Positions 41,119 to 49,907 of a stretch of DNA of 64,000 nt are shown in pieces; the stretch's first letter is position 1, and each line of letters starts with the position of its first letter. Position numbers and translations under genes: made by a program. The stretch spans positions 274,736 through 338,735 of the forward strand of contig NZ_FMVJ01000005.1 in NCBI RefSeq assembly GCF_900102135.1, given 5' to 3'. The notes beneath the pieces were generated by a model that made no database searches, was not told the origin of the DNA, and worked only from the letters and a program-made list of their open reading frames with translations. The stretch is from Microvirga guangxiensis (GTDB lineage Bacteria > Pseudomonadota > Alphaproteobacteria > Rhizobiales > Beijerinckiaceae).

Positions 41119-41835
41119 ATGACGGCATCTCCGTGGAAAAAGCCCGCAGATCGGCAGAAGGAGCGCGAAGTCAAGCGTGATGCCGTGCTGCGCGCCGCCG
41201 CTCAGGCTTTCAACGAGAACGGCTTTCACAAGACATCCCTCGATGATGTGGCCGAGCGCCTGAACGTCACGAAGCCGACGATCTATTACTACGTCAAGAA
41301 CAAGGATCAGATTCTCTTCGAGTGTGTCCGTATCGGCCTCGAGATGCTGGAGGATGCCTCATCCCAGATTGAAGGGACCGATGCCACCGGCCTCAGCAAG
41401 ATGATCGCCCTGTGGCGTGTCTATGTGCAGATCGTAACGGAGGATTTCGGGCGCTGCCTGATCCTCGTAGGCGAAGATCCATTGCCGCCGGGGACCCGCA
41501 AGGAGCTGCGCGCTCTCAAAGGACGGATCGACAAGCGCTTTCGCTCTGTCATCACCGAGGGGATCGAGGACGGCTCCATCAGGCCATGTGATCCGAAGAT
41601 GGCAGCCTTCGCTGCTGCTGGTGCACTGAGCTGGATCGCGCGCTGGTATGATCCGCGCGGGCCGCTCAATCCGGAGAAGCTTGCGGATGAGATGATCGAT
41701 CTGCTCATCAACGGCATCGGTGGTGCCAATCAGACAAAGCGCAAGACCAACGGAAAAGCAGGGGTAAAGCTCGCAGCGGCTAACGCGGCCGTATCACCCA
41801 AGCAATCCCGGAAATCAGTCGGGCGGCCTTCCTGA
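41119..41835 (+). CDS. TetR family transcriptional regulator
   Basis: 238 residues: HTH at about 18-64 (VLRAAAQAFNENGFHKTSLDDVAERLNVTKPTIYYYVKNKDQI with breaks in the text of the fold), a TetR_C-type ligand domain, and a basic Lys-rich tail (TKRKTNGKAGVK). Located at the end of the Liv/ligase/thiolase operon. CTACT-N4-AGTAAG palindromes in the promoters at 32272 and 45101 are the likely binding sites; an acyl-CoA would be the expected effector. Confidence 0.92.
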   Translation: MTASPWKKPADRQKEREVKRDAVLRAAAQAFNENGFHKTSLDDVAERLNVTKPTIYYYVKNKDQILFECVRIGLEMLEDASSQIEGTDATGLSKMIALWRVYVQIVTEDFGRCLILVGEDPLPPGTRKELRALKGRIDKRFRSVITEGIEDGSIRPCDPKMAAFAAAGALSWIARWYDPRGPLNPEKLADEMIDLLINGIGGANQTKRKTNGKAGVKLAAANAAVSPKQSRKSVGRPS

Positions 41836-41863
41836 CTGGCTGCCAAGTGGAAGAACCAGCCCC

Positions 41864-42550
41864 ATGAATGCGACCGAGCAGCGCCTTTATCTCAGTCCCG
41901 CGGAATACATCGACAGCGATCATCCCGCGATCCGGCGACGGGCTGAGGAGCTGACTGCTGGAATTACATCGGACGCAGAGCGGGCGAGGGTACTCTACGA
42001 AGCCGTACGCGATGGTGTTCGCTACGATCCGTATGTGGACTATACTGACGGCGAGAGCTTCCGGGCCAGCAGCGTTTTTGCCGCCGGGTATGGGTACTGC
42101 GTGGGCAAGGCCGCTCTTTATGCCGCGCTGTGCCGATCAGTTGAAATTCCGGCGCGGATCGGGTTGTCCGATGTGCGCAATCATCTCTCGACGCCACGCC
42201 TGCTGGAAGCTGTCGGTACCGATGTATTCGCCTATCACGGCTATGTCGAAGTTCATCTTCCCGGCCGCTGGTTGAAAGCGACCCCAACCTTCAATGTAAG
42301 CCTGTGCGCCAAGTTGGGTGTCGAGCCGCTTGTGTTTGACGGAACGAGCGATGCCCTGTTCCAGTCTTTCGACGGAGAGGGGCGAGCCTTCATGGATTAC
42401 ATCGTCAATCACGGCACTTTCTTCGATGTGCCTGCTAAGTTCCTCATGGGTGAGATTGCACGCCTCTATCCCGCGCTCAGCAAGCCTGGCGGGTATCGAG
42501 GACAGAGCATGGAAGAGGAAGCCGGAGCACCGCCATCCTCGGCTTCTTGA
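41864..42550 (+). CDS. Transglutaminase-like superfamily protein
   Basis: 228 residues. Papain-like core with Cys79 (GYGYCVGKAALYAALC) and His125 (YHGYVEVHL), but where the third catalytic residue Asp usually sits (DPT) the sequence reads KATPTFN. Such proteins are widespread cytosolic bacterial transglutaminase/protease homologues of unknown substrate. It follows TetR by 28 bases and ends only 13 bases from the convergent FadN-like gene. Any role in the acyl-CoA pathway is unproven. Confidence 0.85.
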   Translation: MNATEQRLYLSPAEYIDSDHPAIRRRAEELTAGITSDAERARVLYEAVRDGVRYDPYVDYTDGESFRASSVFAAGYGYCVGKAALYAALCRSVEIPARIGLSDVRNHLSTPRLLEAVGTDVFAYHGYVEVHLPGRWLKATPTFNVSLCAKLGVEPLVFDGTSDALFQSFDGEGRAFMDYIVNHGTFFDVPAKFLMGEIARLYPALSKPGGYRGQSMEEEAGAPPSSAS

Positions 42551-42563
42551 ATGGTGATAGGCC

Positions 42564-44912
42564 TCAGTTACGCAGGGGCTTGCCGGTCGAGAGCATATGC
42601 TCGATGCGCTCCCGCGTTTCTGGCATTTTCGCGAGTGCAATTACGGCATCCCGCTCCAGCGCCATCATATCTTCCTCAGAGACTTCATTTTTTGAGAGCC
42701 CTGCTCCTGTAAGAACGGACGCCAGCGTTTCGGCAAGTCTCATATCCGTTGCCGAGAGGCCGAGTTCCTCTTTCCGCTTTTCGGCGGGCCCCATGAGAGC
42801 CTGCTTGCCATCCGAACCAGCGAGTACGACTCTGGCGCGCTGCGGAATGCTGTATCCGGAACTGGCTAGAGATGCCGCCCGCTGAACAGTCACATCAAAG
42901 AGGTGGGCGCGGTTCATGACAATTTCGTCCTGCGAGCGCAGCAAGCCCTTGTCCCATGCATCGAGCGCTGAAGACGATGGATGGCCGGCGAGGATCGTAT
43001 CGAACGCCAGCTGAGATGTAGCGGCGGGATCGGCTTCATTCCCGAGGCGCTCCTGCGCCCGCAATAGAAGCTGGGTACATCCGCCCCAGCCTGGCACAAT
43101 GCCCACCTTGGTTTCTGGAAGGCCTGCCGCCAATTCCGCATGTGCGACGATGCCATCGCAATGGAGCATCAACTCGCAGCCGCCTCCTAGCGTAAGCCCG
43201 GCGACTCCTGCGACGACAGGGAAGGGCGCATACTTCATCTGCAGGAACAGTTGCTGGCCGCGAACGAGAAAGGCCGATAGGCCAGACCAATCCTCTTTGC
43301 GCACGAGGTCGACGAAGTAAGACAGGTCAGCACCGGCGGAGAAGGCACGCTGATCATCGTTGACGATGACAAGCGCTCTGAAATCGGATGCGCATTTGGC
43401 GAGACTTTGCTCCAAAGCGTCGAAAACGGCCGGCGTCAAACTGTTCATTTTTGTATGGGACTCAAGGCATGCGATGCCGTCGCCCGCATCCCAAAGCGAG
43501 GCTCCTTCGTTCCCCATGATCCTTGGACGCTTCCTTTTGACGGCGCTCAGCGTGAGAACGTCACTCTTTCCTGACGCCTGTGCCCTTGTGCCGTCGGTCC
43601 GAAGTGCGAGTCCTGTGGCTTTGTCATAGAAGCCGCCGGCCTGGGTCGCTGAAGTGAGGAGAGGCGGCGCACCGATGCCATCTTGCTTCAGGCGTTCAAC
43701 GATGTTCTCCAACCCGCAGCGCTCGGCGAGCTTGAATGGGCCTTCACGCCAAGCGTAGCCAAGTTCCATGGCCGTATCGATGGCGGCAACATCATTGGCA
43801 ACTTCCGGCCCCACTTCAGCGGCATAGACAATGAGACGGGACAGCACGCGCCAAGCATAGACGCCAAGCCGATCCTCGGATTGTAGGAGGGCTGAAAGAT
43901 CTTTGCCCTTTCCAGGGAGAGCTGCCATGTCGACCCGCTGCTCCGTCCGGTAAAGCCCGGAGGAGAGATCGAGAACATCGCGCGATTTGTCAGCATTGAC
44001 CCGATAGAAGCCACTCTTCGCTTTGCGTCCCAATTGCCCGGCCGCAATCATTCCTTGAACCGTACGGTCAGAGGGGAGGTCGTAGGTATGAATGTCGTCG
44101 GAAGCGGGCAGAGCGGTCATGAGGCTGCCCCATACGTGGGGAATGAGATCAATCCCGATAAGGTCAAGTAACCCGAAAGCGCCGGTCCTCGGCACGCCCA
44201 GAGCGGCCATGACCATGTCCGCTTCCTCGATGGTGAGACCTAGGCTCTTTGCTTCCAAGGCAGCCACAGCCAACCAATAGCAGCCGATGCGGTTGGCGAT
44301 GAAGCCGGGAGTGTCGTGGCAGTCGACAACGGTTTTTCCGAGGATCCACTCCGAACCCGTTTTTGCGCGAGCTACCAGTTCAGGTGAGTTTTCAGGAGAG
44401 CTGACGATCTCGACAAGCCGCATGATGCGGGGCGGGTTGAAGAAATGTGTGATCAGAAATTCACCTGCGAATGAAGAGTCCAACTCAGCGATCAGATCCG
44501 CGCGGGGTATGGTGGATGTATTGGAGGAAAGGATCGCTCCGGCTTTCTTGATGCTGGCGATCCTGCGATAAAGATCTCGCTTGATATCGAGTTTTTCAAT
44601 GACAGCTTCGACAATCCAATCGACCTCCGAAAGCCGCTGAAGATCGTCATCGATATTGCCTGGCCTTACGAGCTTGGCAGCGTCGGGATGCATGAACCCA
44701 TTCGCCCTCAGTTGTCTGGCAATGCCTGCTTCGGCCGGGGCATTCGGCGATGAAGCCTCGCCTCGAATGTCCAGCAGATCGACGAGTATGCCGGCATTGG
44801 CAAATTGCGCGGCAATGCCTGAACCCATGGATCCCGCGCCGATGACGGCCGCCCGTTTGATACCCGCTTTCGGAAATTCGACAGCCGATGGGAAATGAAG
44901 GGGCTGGTTCAT
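42564..44912 (-). CDS. Bifunctional 3-hydroxyacyl-CoA dehydrogenase/enoyl-CoA hydratase (FadN-like)
   Basis: 782 residues from ATG 44912. The dehydrogenase is N-terminal (AAVIGAGSMGSGIAAQFANAG split at the loop, catalytic His in LITHFFNPPRIM) with its helical C-domains, and the hydratase is C-terminal (GGGCELMLHCDGIVAH, LPETKVGIVPGWGGCTQLL with the catalytic Glu). This order is that of FadN and is reversed from FadB/FadJ. Catalyses hydration and NAD-linked oxidation of enoyl-CoA, the steps between the acyl-CoA dehydrogenase and thiolase of the same locus. A TetR-type site sits in its promoter. Confidence 0.92.
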   Translation of the reverse strand: MNQPLHFPSAVEFPKAGIKRAAVIGAGSMGSGIAAQFANAGILVDLLDIRGEASSPNAPAEAGIARQLRANGFMHPDAAKLVRPGNIDDDLQRLSEVDWIVEAVIEKLDIKRDLYRRIASIKKAGAILSSNTSTIPRADLIAELDSSFAGEFLITHFFNPPRIMRLVEIVSSPENSPELVARAKTGSEWILGKTVVDCHDTPGFIANRIGCYWLAVAALEAKSLGLTIEEADMVMAALGVPRTGAFGLLDLIGIDLIPHVWGSLMTALPASDDIHTYDLPSDRTVQGMIAAGQLGRKAKSGFYRVNADKSRDVLDLSSGLYRTEQRVDMAALPGKGKDLSALLQSEDRLGVYAWRVLSRLIVYAAEVGPEVANDVAAIDTAMELGYAWREGPFKLAERCGLENIVERLKQDGIGAPPLLTSATQAGGFYDKATGLALRTDGTRAQASGKSDVLTLSAVKRKRPRIMGNEGASLWDAGDGIACLESHTKMNSLTPAVFDALEQSLAKCASDFRALVIVNDDQRAFSAGADLSYFVDLVRKEDWSGLSAFLVRGQQLFLQMKYAPFPVVAGVAGLTLGGGCELMLHCDGIVAHAELAAGLPETKVGIVPGWGGCTQLLLRAQERLGNEADPAATSQLAFDTILAGHPSSSALDAWDKGLLRSQDEIVMNRAHLFDVTVQRAASLASSGYSIPQRARVVLAGSDGKQALMGPAEKRKEELGLSATDMRLAETLASVLTGAGLSKNEVSEEDMMALERDAVIALAKMPETRERIEHMLSTGKPLRN

Positions 44913-45248
44913 GCTATCTCCACAGGGTACAACCGCTTGGTCGGTTTTGCGGTGCCGAGCGCGGGTGAGCATCCATAGGGCCGAAGCTCAGCTATCGTGC
45001 GCTGTGACCCCGATTGATAAAGAGAGTTCCTCGCACGGCGCCGCATTGAAATCTGGCGCAGCGATCTTCGACTCGGATCACCTTGCGCGCAGTATTATTC
45101 CTACTGTTCAGTAAGCAGTTGTCAATGAAGTCGGAGAGTTGGGCTCATGGCCATTTGGAGGTTGACAGCCGATGAGGTCGAGCGCGTCAGCGAAACCGAA
45201 AACTCTCGCTCTGCTCTTTATGATGCTCGATTGTATCGCTTGTCTGAT
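44913..45248. other. Upstream region of the FadN-like gene; no gene
   Basis: 336 bases up to the stop of the DUF2945 gene. Contains the minus-strand promoter and palindrome at 45101-45125; the plus-strand frame seen at 45147-45425 is antisense to DUF2945 and is not supported. Confidence 0.5.
45101..45125 (-). promoter_or_regulatory. Promoter with TetR-type site before the FadN-like gene
   Basis: Minus-strand -35 TTGACA (45125-45120); CTTACT-GAAC-AGTAG (45115-45101, complement CTACT-GTTC-AGTAAG) occupies the spacer. Same half-sites and same position relative to -35 as at 32265-32286. Confidence 0.6.
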
Positions 45249-45458
45249 TTATGGCTTCTTGAGCTCACTCGGCTTGTGGGCTGCGACTTTGCCGGATTTA
45301 TCGCTCTTCACGATGAACTGCGGATTGTCTTTCGAGGGCGCAACCTTGTGTCCCTTGATCTGTGTAGGGCTGGTCTGTTTCTTGACGACTTTGCCTGTGC
45401 TGTGCCCGCCAGACGAGTCCCATGATACTTTGTCGCCAGCCTTGTATGATTTGGTCAT
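45249..45458 (-). CDS. DUF2945 (HVA1/TUDOR-like) small protein
   Basis: 69 residues, nearly all domain: YKAGDKVSWDSSGGHSTGKVVKKQT and SKDNPQFIVKSDKSGKVAAHK. These small basic proteins have a TUDOR-like barrel; function unknown. The start overlaps the stop of the upstream SDR gene by 4 bases, so the two form an operon. Confidence 0.88.
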   Translation of the reverse strand: MTKSYKAGDKVSWDSSGGHSTGKVVKKQTSPTQIKGHKVAPSKDNPQFIVKSDKSGKVAAHKPSELKKP

Positions 45459-46255
45459 GGCTTGCTCTTTTCTCCCGAGCCGGGCTCGGCCATTTTTCGA
45501 TGCTGTTCGGCCACTAGGCCTGCTGGTGTCACCGAGGCAATGGCACTCATGAGCTTATTCTTCCAGCCGGTCACCACGTCGCCTTGGCCCTTCATCATGG
45601 CGTCGAAGCCAGCTCTGGCGACCTCTGCGGGATCATCCTTCTTGGACTGCCCCACCTGGGTGTCCAGCATGTCGGCTCTTTCGAAGAACTCAGTTTCTGT
45701 TGCTCCGGGCATAAGGCATGTAACGGTGATATTGGTATCCTTGAGTTCAATGCGCAGGGCAAACGAGAAGGAGTCCAGAAAGGCCTTGCTGCCATTGTAG
45801 GCAGCCTGAAAACTGCCTGGCATGAAACCGGCGATCGAGCCTGTAATCAGGATACGTCCCGAATTGCGGGATCGCATATCCCGACCTACCTTCTGAATGA
45901 GATACAGAGTGCCAGTGATGTTCGTGTCGATCACATCTCGGATGTCATTGAAGTCTTGATCGAGGAAAGCCTTGCCCAGCCCTCGACCTGCATTGGCCAG
46001 AAGCGCTTCAACAGGACGGTTAAACGCCCCTATTGCTTGATAAAGTTTGTCGACGCCATCCATGGTGGCGAGATCCGCCTCGACAGCCTCAACCTTGGCG
46101 CCAAATTTTCGGAAGTCGTCTGCGGCCTCGTTGATCCGTGATTCATCGGCCGCAATGACAAGATCGAAGCCATTCTCTGCGCAACATTTCGCCAGTTCAT
46201 AGCCGATCCCTGTGGAGGCTCCCGTCACGACGGCAAGAGAACGATCTTCAGCCAT
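45455..46255 (-). CDS. SDR family oxidoreductase
   Basis: 266 residues from ATG 46255. TGASTGIG (11-18), NAG (88-90), Ser140, Tyr153 and Lys157 (YNGSKAF). Belongs to the classical SDRs annotated as short-chain reductases of unspecified lipid or aldehyde substrates. No strong ribosome binding site precedes the chosen ATG; an upstream ATG at 46324 would add 23 residues without homology. Co-transcribed with the DUF2945 gene. Confidence 0.85.
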   Translation of the reverse strand: MAEDRSLAVVTGASTGIGYELAKCCAENGFDLVIAADESRINEAADDFRKFGAKVEAVEADLATMDGVDKLYQAIGAFNRPVEALLANAGRGLGKAFLDQDFNDIRDVIDTNITGTLYLIQKVGRDMRSRNSGRILITGSIAGFMPGSFQAAYNGSKAFLDSFSFALRIELKDTNITVTCLMPGATETEFFERADMLDTQVGQSKKDDPAEVARAGFDAMMKGQGDVVTGWKNKLMSAIASVTPAGLVAEQHRKMAEPGSGEKSKP

Positions 46256-46426
46256 AGGAATAACCTGTCCGCAGATATGGGTGGGCGAATTGAAAGGTCT
46301 CTCTTCGCCAACCGCAACATCCACGCAGGATGAAATGTTCCGCTCAGTTCAAGGCTGCCCGAGCCCCACACAAGGGCATGCAGAATTCCTAAGGTTCAGG
46401 AGCGCCACGTTAATTTAACTTCTTTG

Positions 46427-46759
46427 TCACTCTGAAACGTTTGTGTCAGTTGGAGGGACTGCTTCCGCCAACACAGGCTTCTTAGAAGCACTTTTCCGTT
46501 TTGTAGGCTTCTTTGCGCTCTCGTCGGACGTTCTCTTGATGGCTGGCTTTGCGCCCTTGGACTTGGCGCCTTTGCGGATCGCCTCGAGGCCCTCCTGGAC
46601 AGATTTCAGAAAGCTCTCCGCAGCCGACCCAGGGTCAGAATACGCCACGAGCTTGGTCAAGGTTCGCTCAAGTTTTTCCCCACGTTTCACGGCCTTTGCT
46701 ATGAGCTCTGAGCGTTTCTGGAGCTGATCTTTATCTGTTTTCGCCATCGGGGACCCCAT
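46427..46759 (-). CDS. Small Lys-rich basic protein (hypothetical)
   Basis: 110 residues from ATG 46759 (or 106 from 46747). The N-terminal half is a charged helix (DQLQKRSELIAKAVKRGEKLERTLTKLV), the C-terminal half is Lys/Ala/Ser/Pro-rich and disordered (KGAKPAIKRTSDESAKKPTK), reminiscent of nucleoid- or RNA-associated tails. No family recognised. Confidence 0.55.
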   Translation of the reverse strand: MGSPMAKTDKDQLQKRSELIAKAVKRGEKLERTLTKLVAYSDPGSAAESFLKSVQEGLEAIRKGAKSKGAKPAIKRTSDESAKKPTKRKSASKKPVLAEAVPPTDTNVSE

Positions 46760-46889
46760 CGTTGCCGGGAAGGGATAGCAGTCAGACGCTATGCCGCCTA
46801 ATGAAGTTTGTGCGACTGTTTTGGGATAGGATCGCACTGGGGTGTGGAAGCGCCCAGATCAGGTCATCTCCCAAAGAAGTCCAGCAACA

Positions 46890-47708
46890 TCATGCGGCGA
46901 GCGGGAGCACAGGCTGAGGAAAGCCGCCGACGTGGCGGCAGGTTTCGGCGGCTGTGTCGCGCCCGATCTCCAAACAGGTCTGTAGATCATCTCCTCGCGA
47001 ATAACTTGATATGAATCCGGCGATGAAACTGTCGCCGGCGCCTGTCGTATCGACGATTTCCACGGGGCGGATCCCCGCTGCTGCAACCTGTGTACCATCT
47101 GAGGCCATGCTGCCGCGGGAGCCACAGGTAACGACGGCAATCCTTGCGCCGCCCGCGAGGAGGGTGCTCAGGATTTGTTCTGCCTCAGCGTGATCCTCGC
47201 CAGCCGAAGCGAACACGCAGTCAAGCCCCTCGATTCCGAGATGCTGCGTATCGGTGTTGACGGAAACATCCTGCGAGACGCTGACACCGGCAGCTTTGAG
47301 GGTGCGGCGGAGAGCCCCGCCATCATCGAGCCATCCGATATGGACATGGCGCATCTTCAACAGAACCTGCAGATCAAGATCGCTTGGACGATAGCCTTTG
47401 CATACCCCGAACTCCTCGAGGACAAAGGTTCGTTCCCCCGCCTCGTTCACTTCTATGTTGGTGTAGGCGGTCGCTCCTGGTCGGATCTGGACATGATCGG
47501 TGTAAAGACCATTGTCCTTGAAGCATCCCAGCATACGGCGACCAGCCTCATCGGAGCCGACCGCACCAAAGTATCCTGTCCTGAGGCCGCGCCTGCTGAG
47601 CTGCACGGCAACATTGACTGCATTGCCCCCGATCAGCGAAAGGCCGATAGGGGGCAGGAATCGATCGATGCAGTTGTCTCCAACCGCCGCAAACTCAAAG
47701 AAGTTCAT
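46890..47708 (-). CDS. frlD: Fructoselysine 6-kinase-like PfkB kinase
   Basis: 272 residues. Starts AAVGDNCIDRFLPP and LIGGNAVNVAVQLSRRG, the FrlD-type N-terminus, and has IVDTTGAGDSFIAGF with catalytic Asp226. In E. coli FrlD phosphorylates fructoselysine on C6 before FrlB splits it. It is 37 bases downstream of the FrlB-like gene on the same strand, and an ABC transporter and FAD oxidoreductase follow the divergent regulator. Substrate is probably a fructosyl-amino acid or related Amadori product; the exact amine is unknown. Confidence 0.85.
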   Translation of the reverse strand: MNFFEFAAVGDNCIDRFLPPIGLSLIGGNAVNVAVQLSRRGLRTGYFGAVGSDEAGRRMLGCFKDNGLYTDHVQIRPGATAYTNIEVNEAGERTFVLEEFGVCKGYRPSDLDLQVLLKMRHVHIGWLDDGGALRRTLKAAGVSVSQDVSVNTDTQHLGIEGLDCVFASAGEDHAEAEQILSTLLAGGARIAVVTCGSRGSMASDGTQVAAAGIRPVEIVDTTGAGDSFIAGFISSYSRGDDLQTCLEIGRDTAAETCRHVGGFPQPVLPLAA

Positions 47709-47745
47709 TCTGTTTCCCCTCGCTGCGGCGCTCTTCGCTTCTGTC

Positions 47746-48759
47746 TCAATAGGCGACGCGCTTGTAATAGCGGCGCGTGGACAGCGGATGATTGCGCTTT
47801 ACTTCCAAGTGTGCGCTGATCCGCTCGAAGATGGTGGCAAGGATCACGGGTGAGATCAAGGTGCGAACCTTGTCGGAAATGCCGGGGAGCTCAAACTCCA
47901 CTGTATCGAAGACACGGACTTTGTCCGTATACTCGGGCAGGAAGCGTTCGACGCGCTCGACGAGAGGGCGAGCTGCATCTTCACCCTTGAACAGAAGAAC
48001 GCTGACACCTTTTTCCACGAGTTCCAGCGTGCCGTGGAAGAAGTCCGAGGAGTGAACCGGGCGTGTGCGGATCCACTGCATCTCTTCGAGGATGCACATG
48101 CCGTAATAGAATGCCTCGGGCCATGTTGAACCTGCGCCCGTCACGATGTGATATGGCTCGCTCTTGATCTCTTCTGCAACGCGCTCCGCCTTCTCCTCGT
48201 ATGCCTTCTTGATGCTGAGGAGAGCATGCGGCAGGCGCACCAGTTCCTGGATGGTGTCGTCGAAATCCGCATATTCGCCGTGCAGGTTCATGACCGCAAG
48301 AGCAATGATCAGGGATTGGAGATAGAAGGATTCACAGGAGGTATCGTCCTCGGCGAAATTCACGAATGCATAATCAGCGCCCTTGGCCAGGGGGGTCTCG
48401 GCATGACCGATGAGGCTGATGACTTTCGCTCCCTTCGTTCTGCAGTATTCCATCGCCGCCACGCTTTCCTTCGTGGTGCCGGAGAGGGAAGGGACGACGA
48501 CGATGGATTTCGGTCCAAGAGCCCGATGGCCGGTCAGCACCACCTCGGCTGTCATTTCCAGAAATGTGGGGAAGGAAGACTGACGCTGAAGCAACTGCGC
48601 AGCAGGCATCATCAGGATCGCAGCGCCACCGGTCCCTAAGAAAAAGAGATTCTCTGCACCCTGTTCGATGCATTCCTGGACCGCGCGATAGAGGCCACCG
48701 GCGTGGGATACAGCACCGGACTGGATGCGCAGGAAGCGCTTTTCATCAAAGTTCAGCAT
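47746..48759 (-). CDS. frlB: FrlB-like SIS-domain deglycase
   Basis: 337 residues from ATG 48759; the earlier in-frame ATG at 48897 has no homology in its extension. Two SIS domains: N-terminal NLFFLGTGGAAILMMPAAQL and VVPSLSGTTKESVAAMEYC (sugar-phosphate loop SGTTKES), C-terminal HIVTGAGSTWPEAFYYGM and VHSSDFFHGTLELVEKGV (the FHG-E motif). Ends NHPLSTRRYYKRVAY, as in FrlB. The enzyme converts fructosamine 6-phosphate to glucose 6-phosphate and free amine. First gene of the frlB-frlD unit, divergent from GntR. Confidence 0.85.
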   Translation of the reverse strand: MLNFDEKRFLRIQSGAVSHAGGLYRAVQECIEQGAENLFFLGTGGAAILMMPAAQLLQRQSSFPTFLEMTAEVVLTGHRALGPKSIVVVPSLSGTTKESVAAMEYCRTKGAKVISLIGHAETPLAKGADYAFVNFAEDDTSCESFYLQSLIIALAVMNLHGEYADFDDTIQELVRLPHALLSIKKAYEEKAERVAEEIKSEPYHIVTGAGSTWPEAFYYGMCILEEMQWIRTRPVHSSDFFHGTLELVEKGVSVLLFKGEDAARPLVERVERFLPEYTDKVRVFDTVEFELPGISDKVRTLISPVILATIFERISAHLEVKRNHPLSTRRYYKRVAY

Positions 48760-48799
48760 GAGGGTTCTCAAAACAGGTGGCGAAAGGACACAAGGACAG

Positions 48800-48810
48800 T
48801 CGTCTGACAA
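48800..48810. promoter_or_regulatory. Candidate GntR operator between frlB and gntR
   Basis: TCGTCTGACAA, a near-palindrome around GTC-T-GAC, 41 bases before the frlB start. The complement of 49861-49871 (TTGTCTGACAG) matches it at 9 of 11 bases, including the whole GTCTGACA core. Confidence 0.55.
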
Positions 48811-49000
48811 CTTGATTTGACATTGCGAGCCTGTCAAGCCGAAACCCTGTGGAACTTCACTTTCGAGCGAGGAAAAAGGGATTCTAGGGCGAAGCATCGT
48901 TGATTTGGTTTGTGGACAAATGCCCTAAACTTGCACCCGAGTGCAGAATGGTCCAATCCTGTGGACTGACAACTAGCTCTGGGAGTGACTCAAAATCACT

Positions 49001-49738
49001 ATGTCCTTGATTACGCCGCTTCGCGACGAGCGAACCTTGGTCCTGAAGTTGCGAGATGCCATCACGGCTTTGATCGATGAGCAAGGATTGAAGCCTGGCG
49101 ATCAACTGCCAACCGAGGCAGAGCTCACCCGCAAGTTTCAAATCTCTCGGCCTGCGCTCCGAGAGGCTCTGAAGCTCATGGAGCAGGATGGTGCTATCTA
49201 TGTGAAGCATGGCAAAGGACGGTTCGTGTCGGCTGCGGCTGCGCTGCAAGTCGAGCGGCCGATTACCTGCTTCGAGAGCGTCACCGACATGCTGCACAAG
49301 TCGGGTTACCGTCCGACCAACAGGGTGCTTTCGATTTCCGAGGAGGTGGCGTCGGATGAGGTTCGAGAGGCTCTGCGCCTGGAGCAGGGCGCTCGTGTGA
49401 TCCGCCTGGAGCGCCTGAGAATGCAAGGGGATGAAGTCCTTGTGTATTGCTTGGACTACATTCCCCGCTCTGTCATTCCGGATCGGCTCTACGATATCGA
49501 CTGGAGTGGATCCGTGCTTGATCTCTTGGAGAGGCATGGCTCGCGCCCGCGCATGTCGACGGCAGTTGCAACATCTACTTTGTTGCCGAACGATGTGAGC
49601 GAGCGAAATGACTTGCACGATTTCGGTCCCGCTTTTCTGATCACGGAAACCACCTTCACACCGACAGGAATTCCAGTCATCTTTGCGAAGGATTATCACC
49701 GCGGCAGTCGCTTCTCGTTCAGCTTCGTTCGTAAATAA
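49001..49738 (+). CDS. GntR family regulator, HutC/UTRA type
   Basis: 245 residues: winged HTH (about 12-78; LRDAITALIDEQGLKPGDQLPTEAEL, ISRPALREALKLMEQDGAIY) and a UTRA effector domain to the end (EQGARVIRLERLRMQGDEVLVYCLDYIP). Divergent from frlB-frlD with 241 bases between. The size and layout match FrlR/YurK-type regulators that respond to fructosyl-amine phosphates. Candidate operators flank it on both sides, so it probably controls both the frl genes and the transporter/oxidase operon. Confidence 0.92.
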   Translation: MSLITPLRDERTLVLKLRDAITALIDEQGLKPGDQLPTEAELTRKFQISRPALREALKLMEQDGAIYVKHGKGRFVSAAAALQVERPITCFESVTDMLHKSGYRPTNRVLSISEEVASDEVREALRLEQGARVIRLERLRMQGDEVLVYCLDYIPRSVIPDRLYDIDWSGSVLDLLERHGSRPRMSTAVATSTLLPNDVSERNDLHDFGPAFLITETTFTPTGIPVIFAKDYHRGSRFSFSFVRK

Positions 49739-49860
49739 CGCTGCTGCATGCACCAAGATATCCTGCTTGAGGCCGGTACGGCTTTGCACTTGCAGGACGC
49801 GGTTGAAAGCTTCTTTCCCTTTCGACATCCGTCTTGACAGCGTTAAAGATTAGTCGTCTG

Positions 49861-49871
49861 CTGTCAGACAA
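49861..49871. promoter_or_regulatory. Candidate GntR operator before the transporter operon
   Basis: CTGTCAGACAA (complement TTGTCTGACAG) inside a longer dyad GTCGTCTG...CAGACAAC (49854-49872). A further dyad TCTGAC-TAT-GTCAGA lies at 49960-49974, and GTCTTGAC at 49831-49838. Confidence 0.5.
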
Positions 49872-49907
49872 CATTAATCGGCAAAAAAGCCGAAAGGGAG
49901 AGGTTTC

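Noticed and set aside
45147..45552. Plus-strand frames antisense to DUF2945 and the SDR gene end
   Set aside because: The minus-strand genes have recognised domains and a typical 4-base overlap; the plus frames have none.
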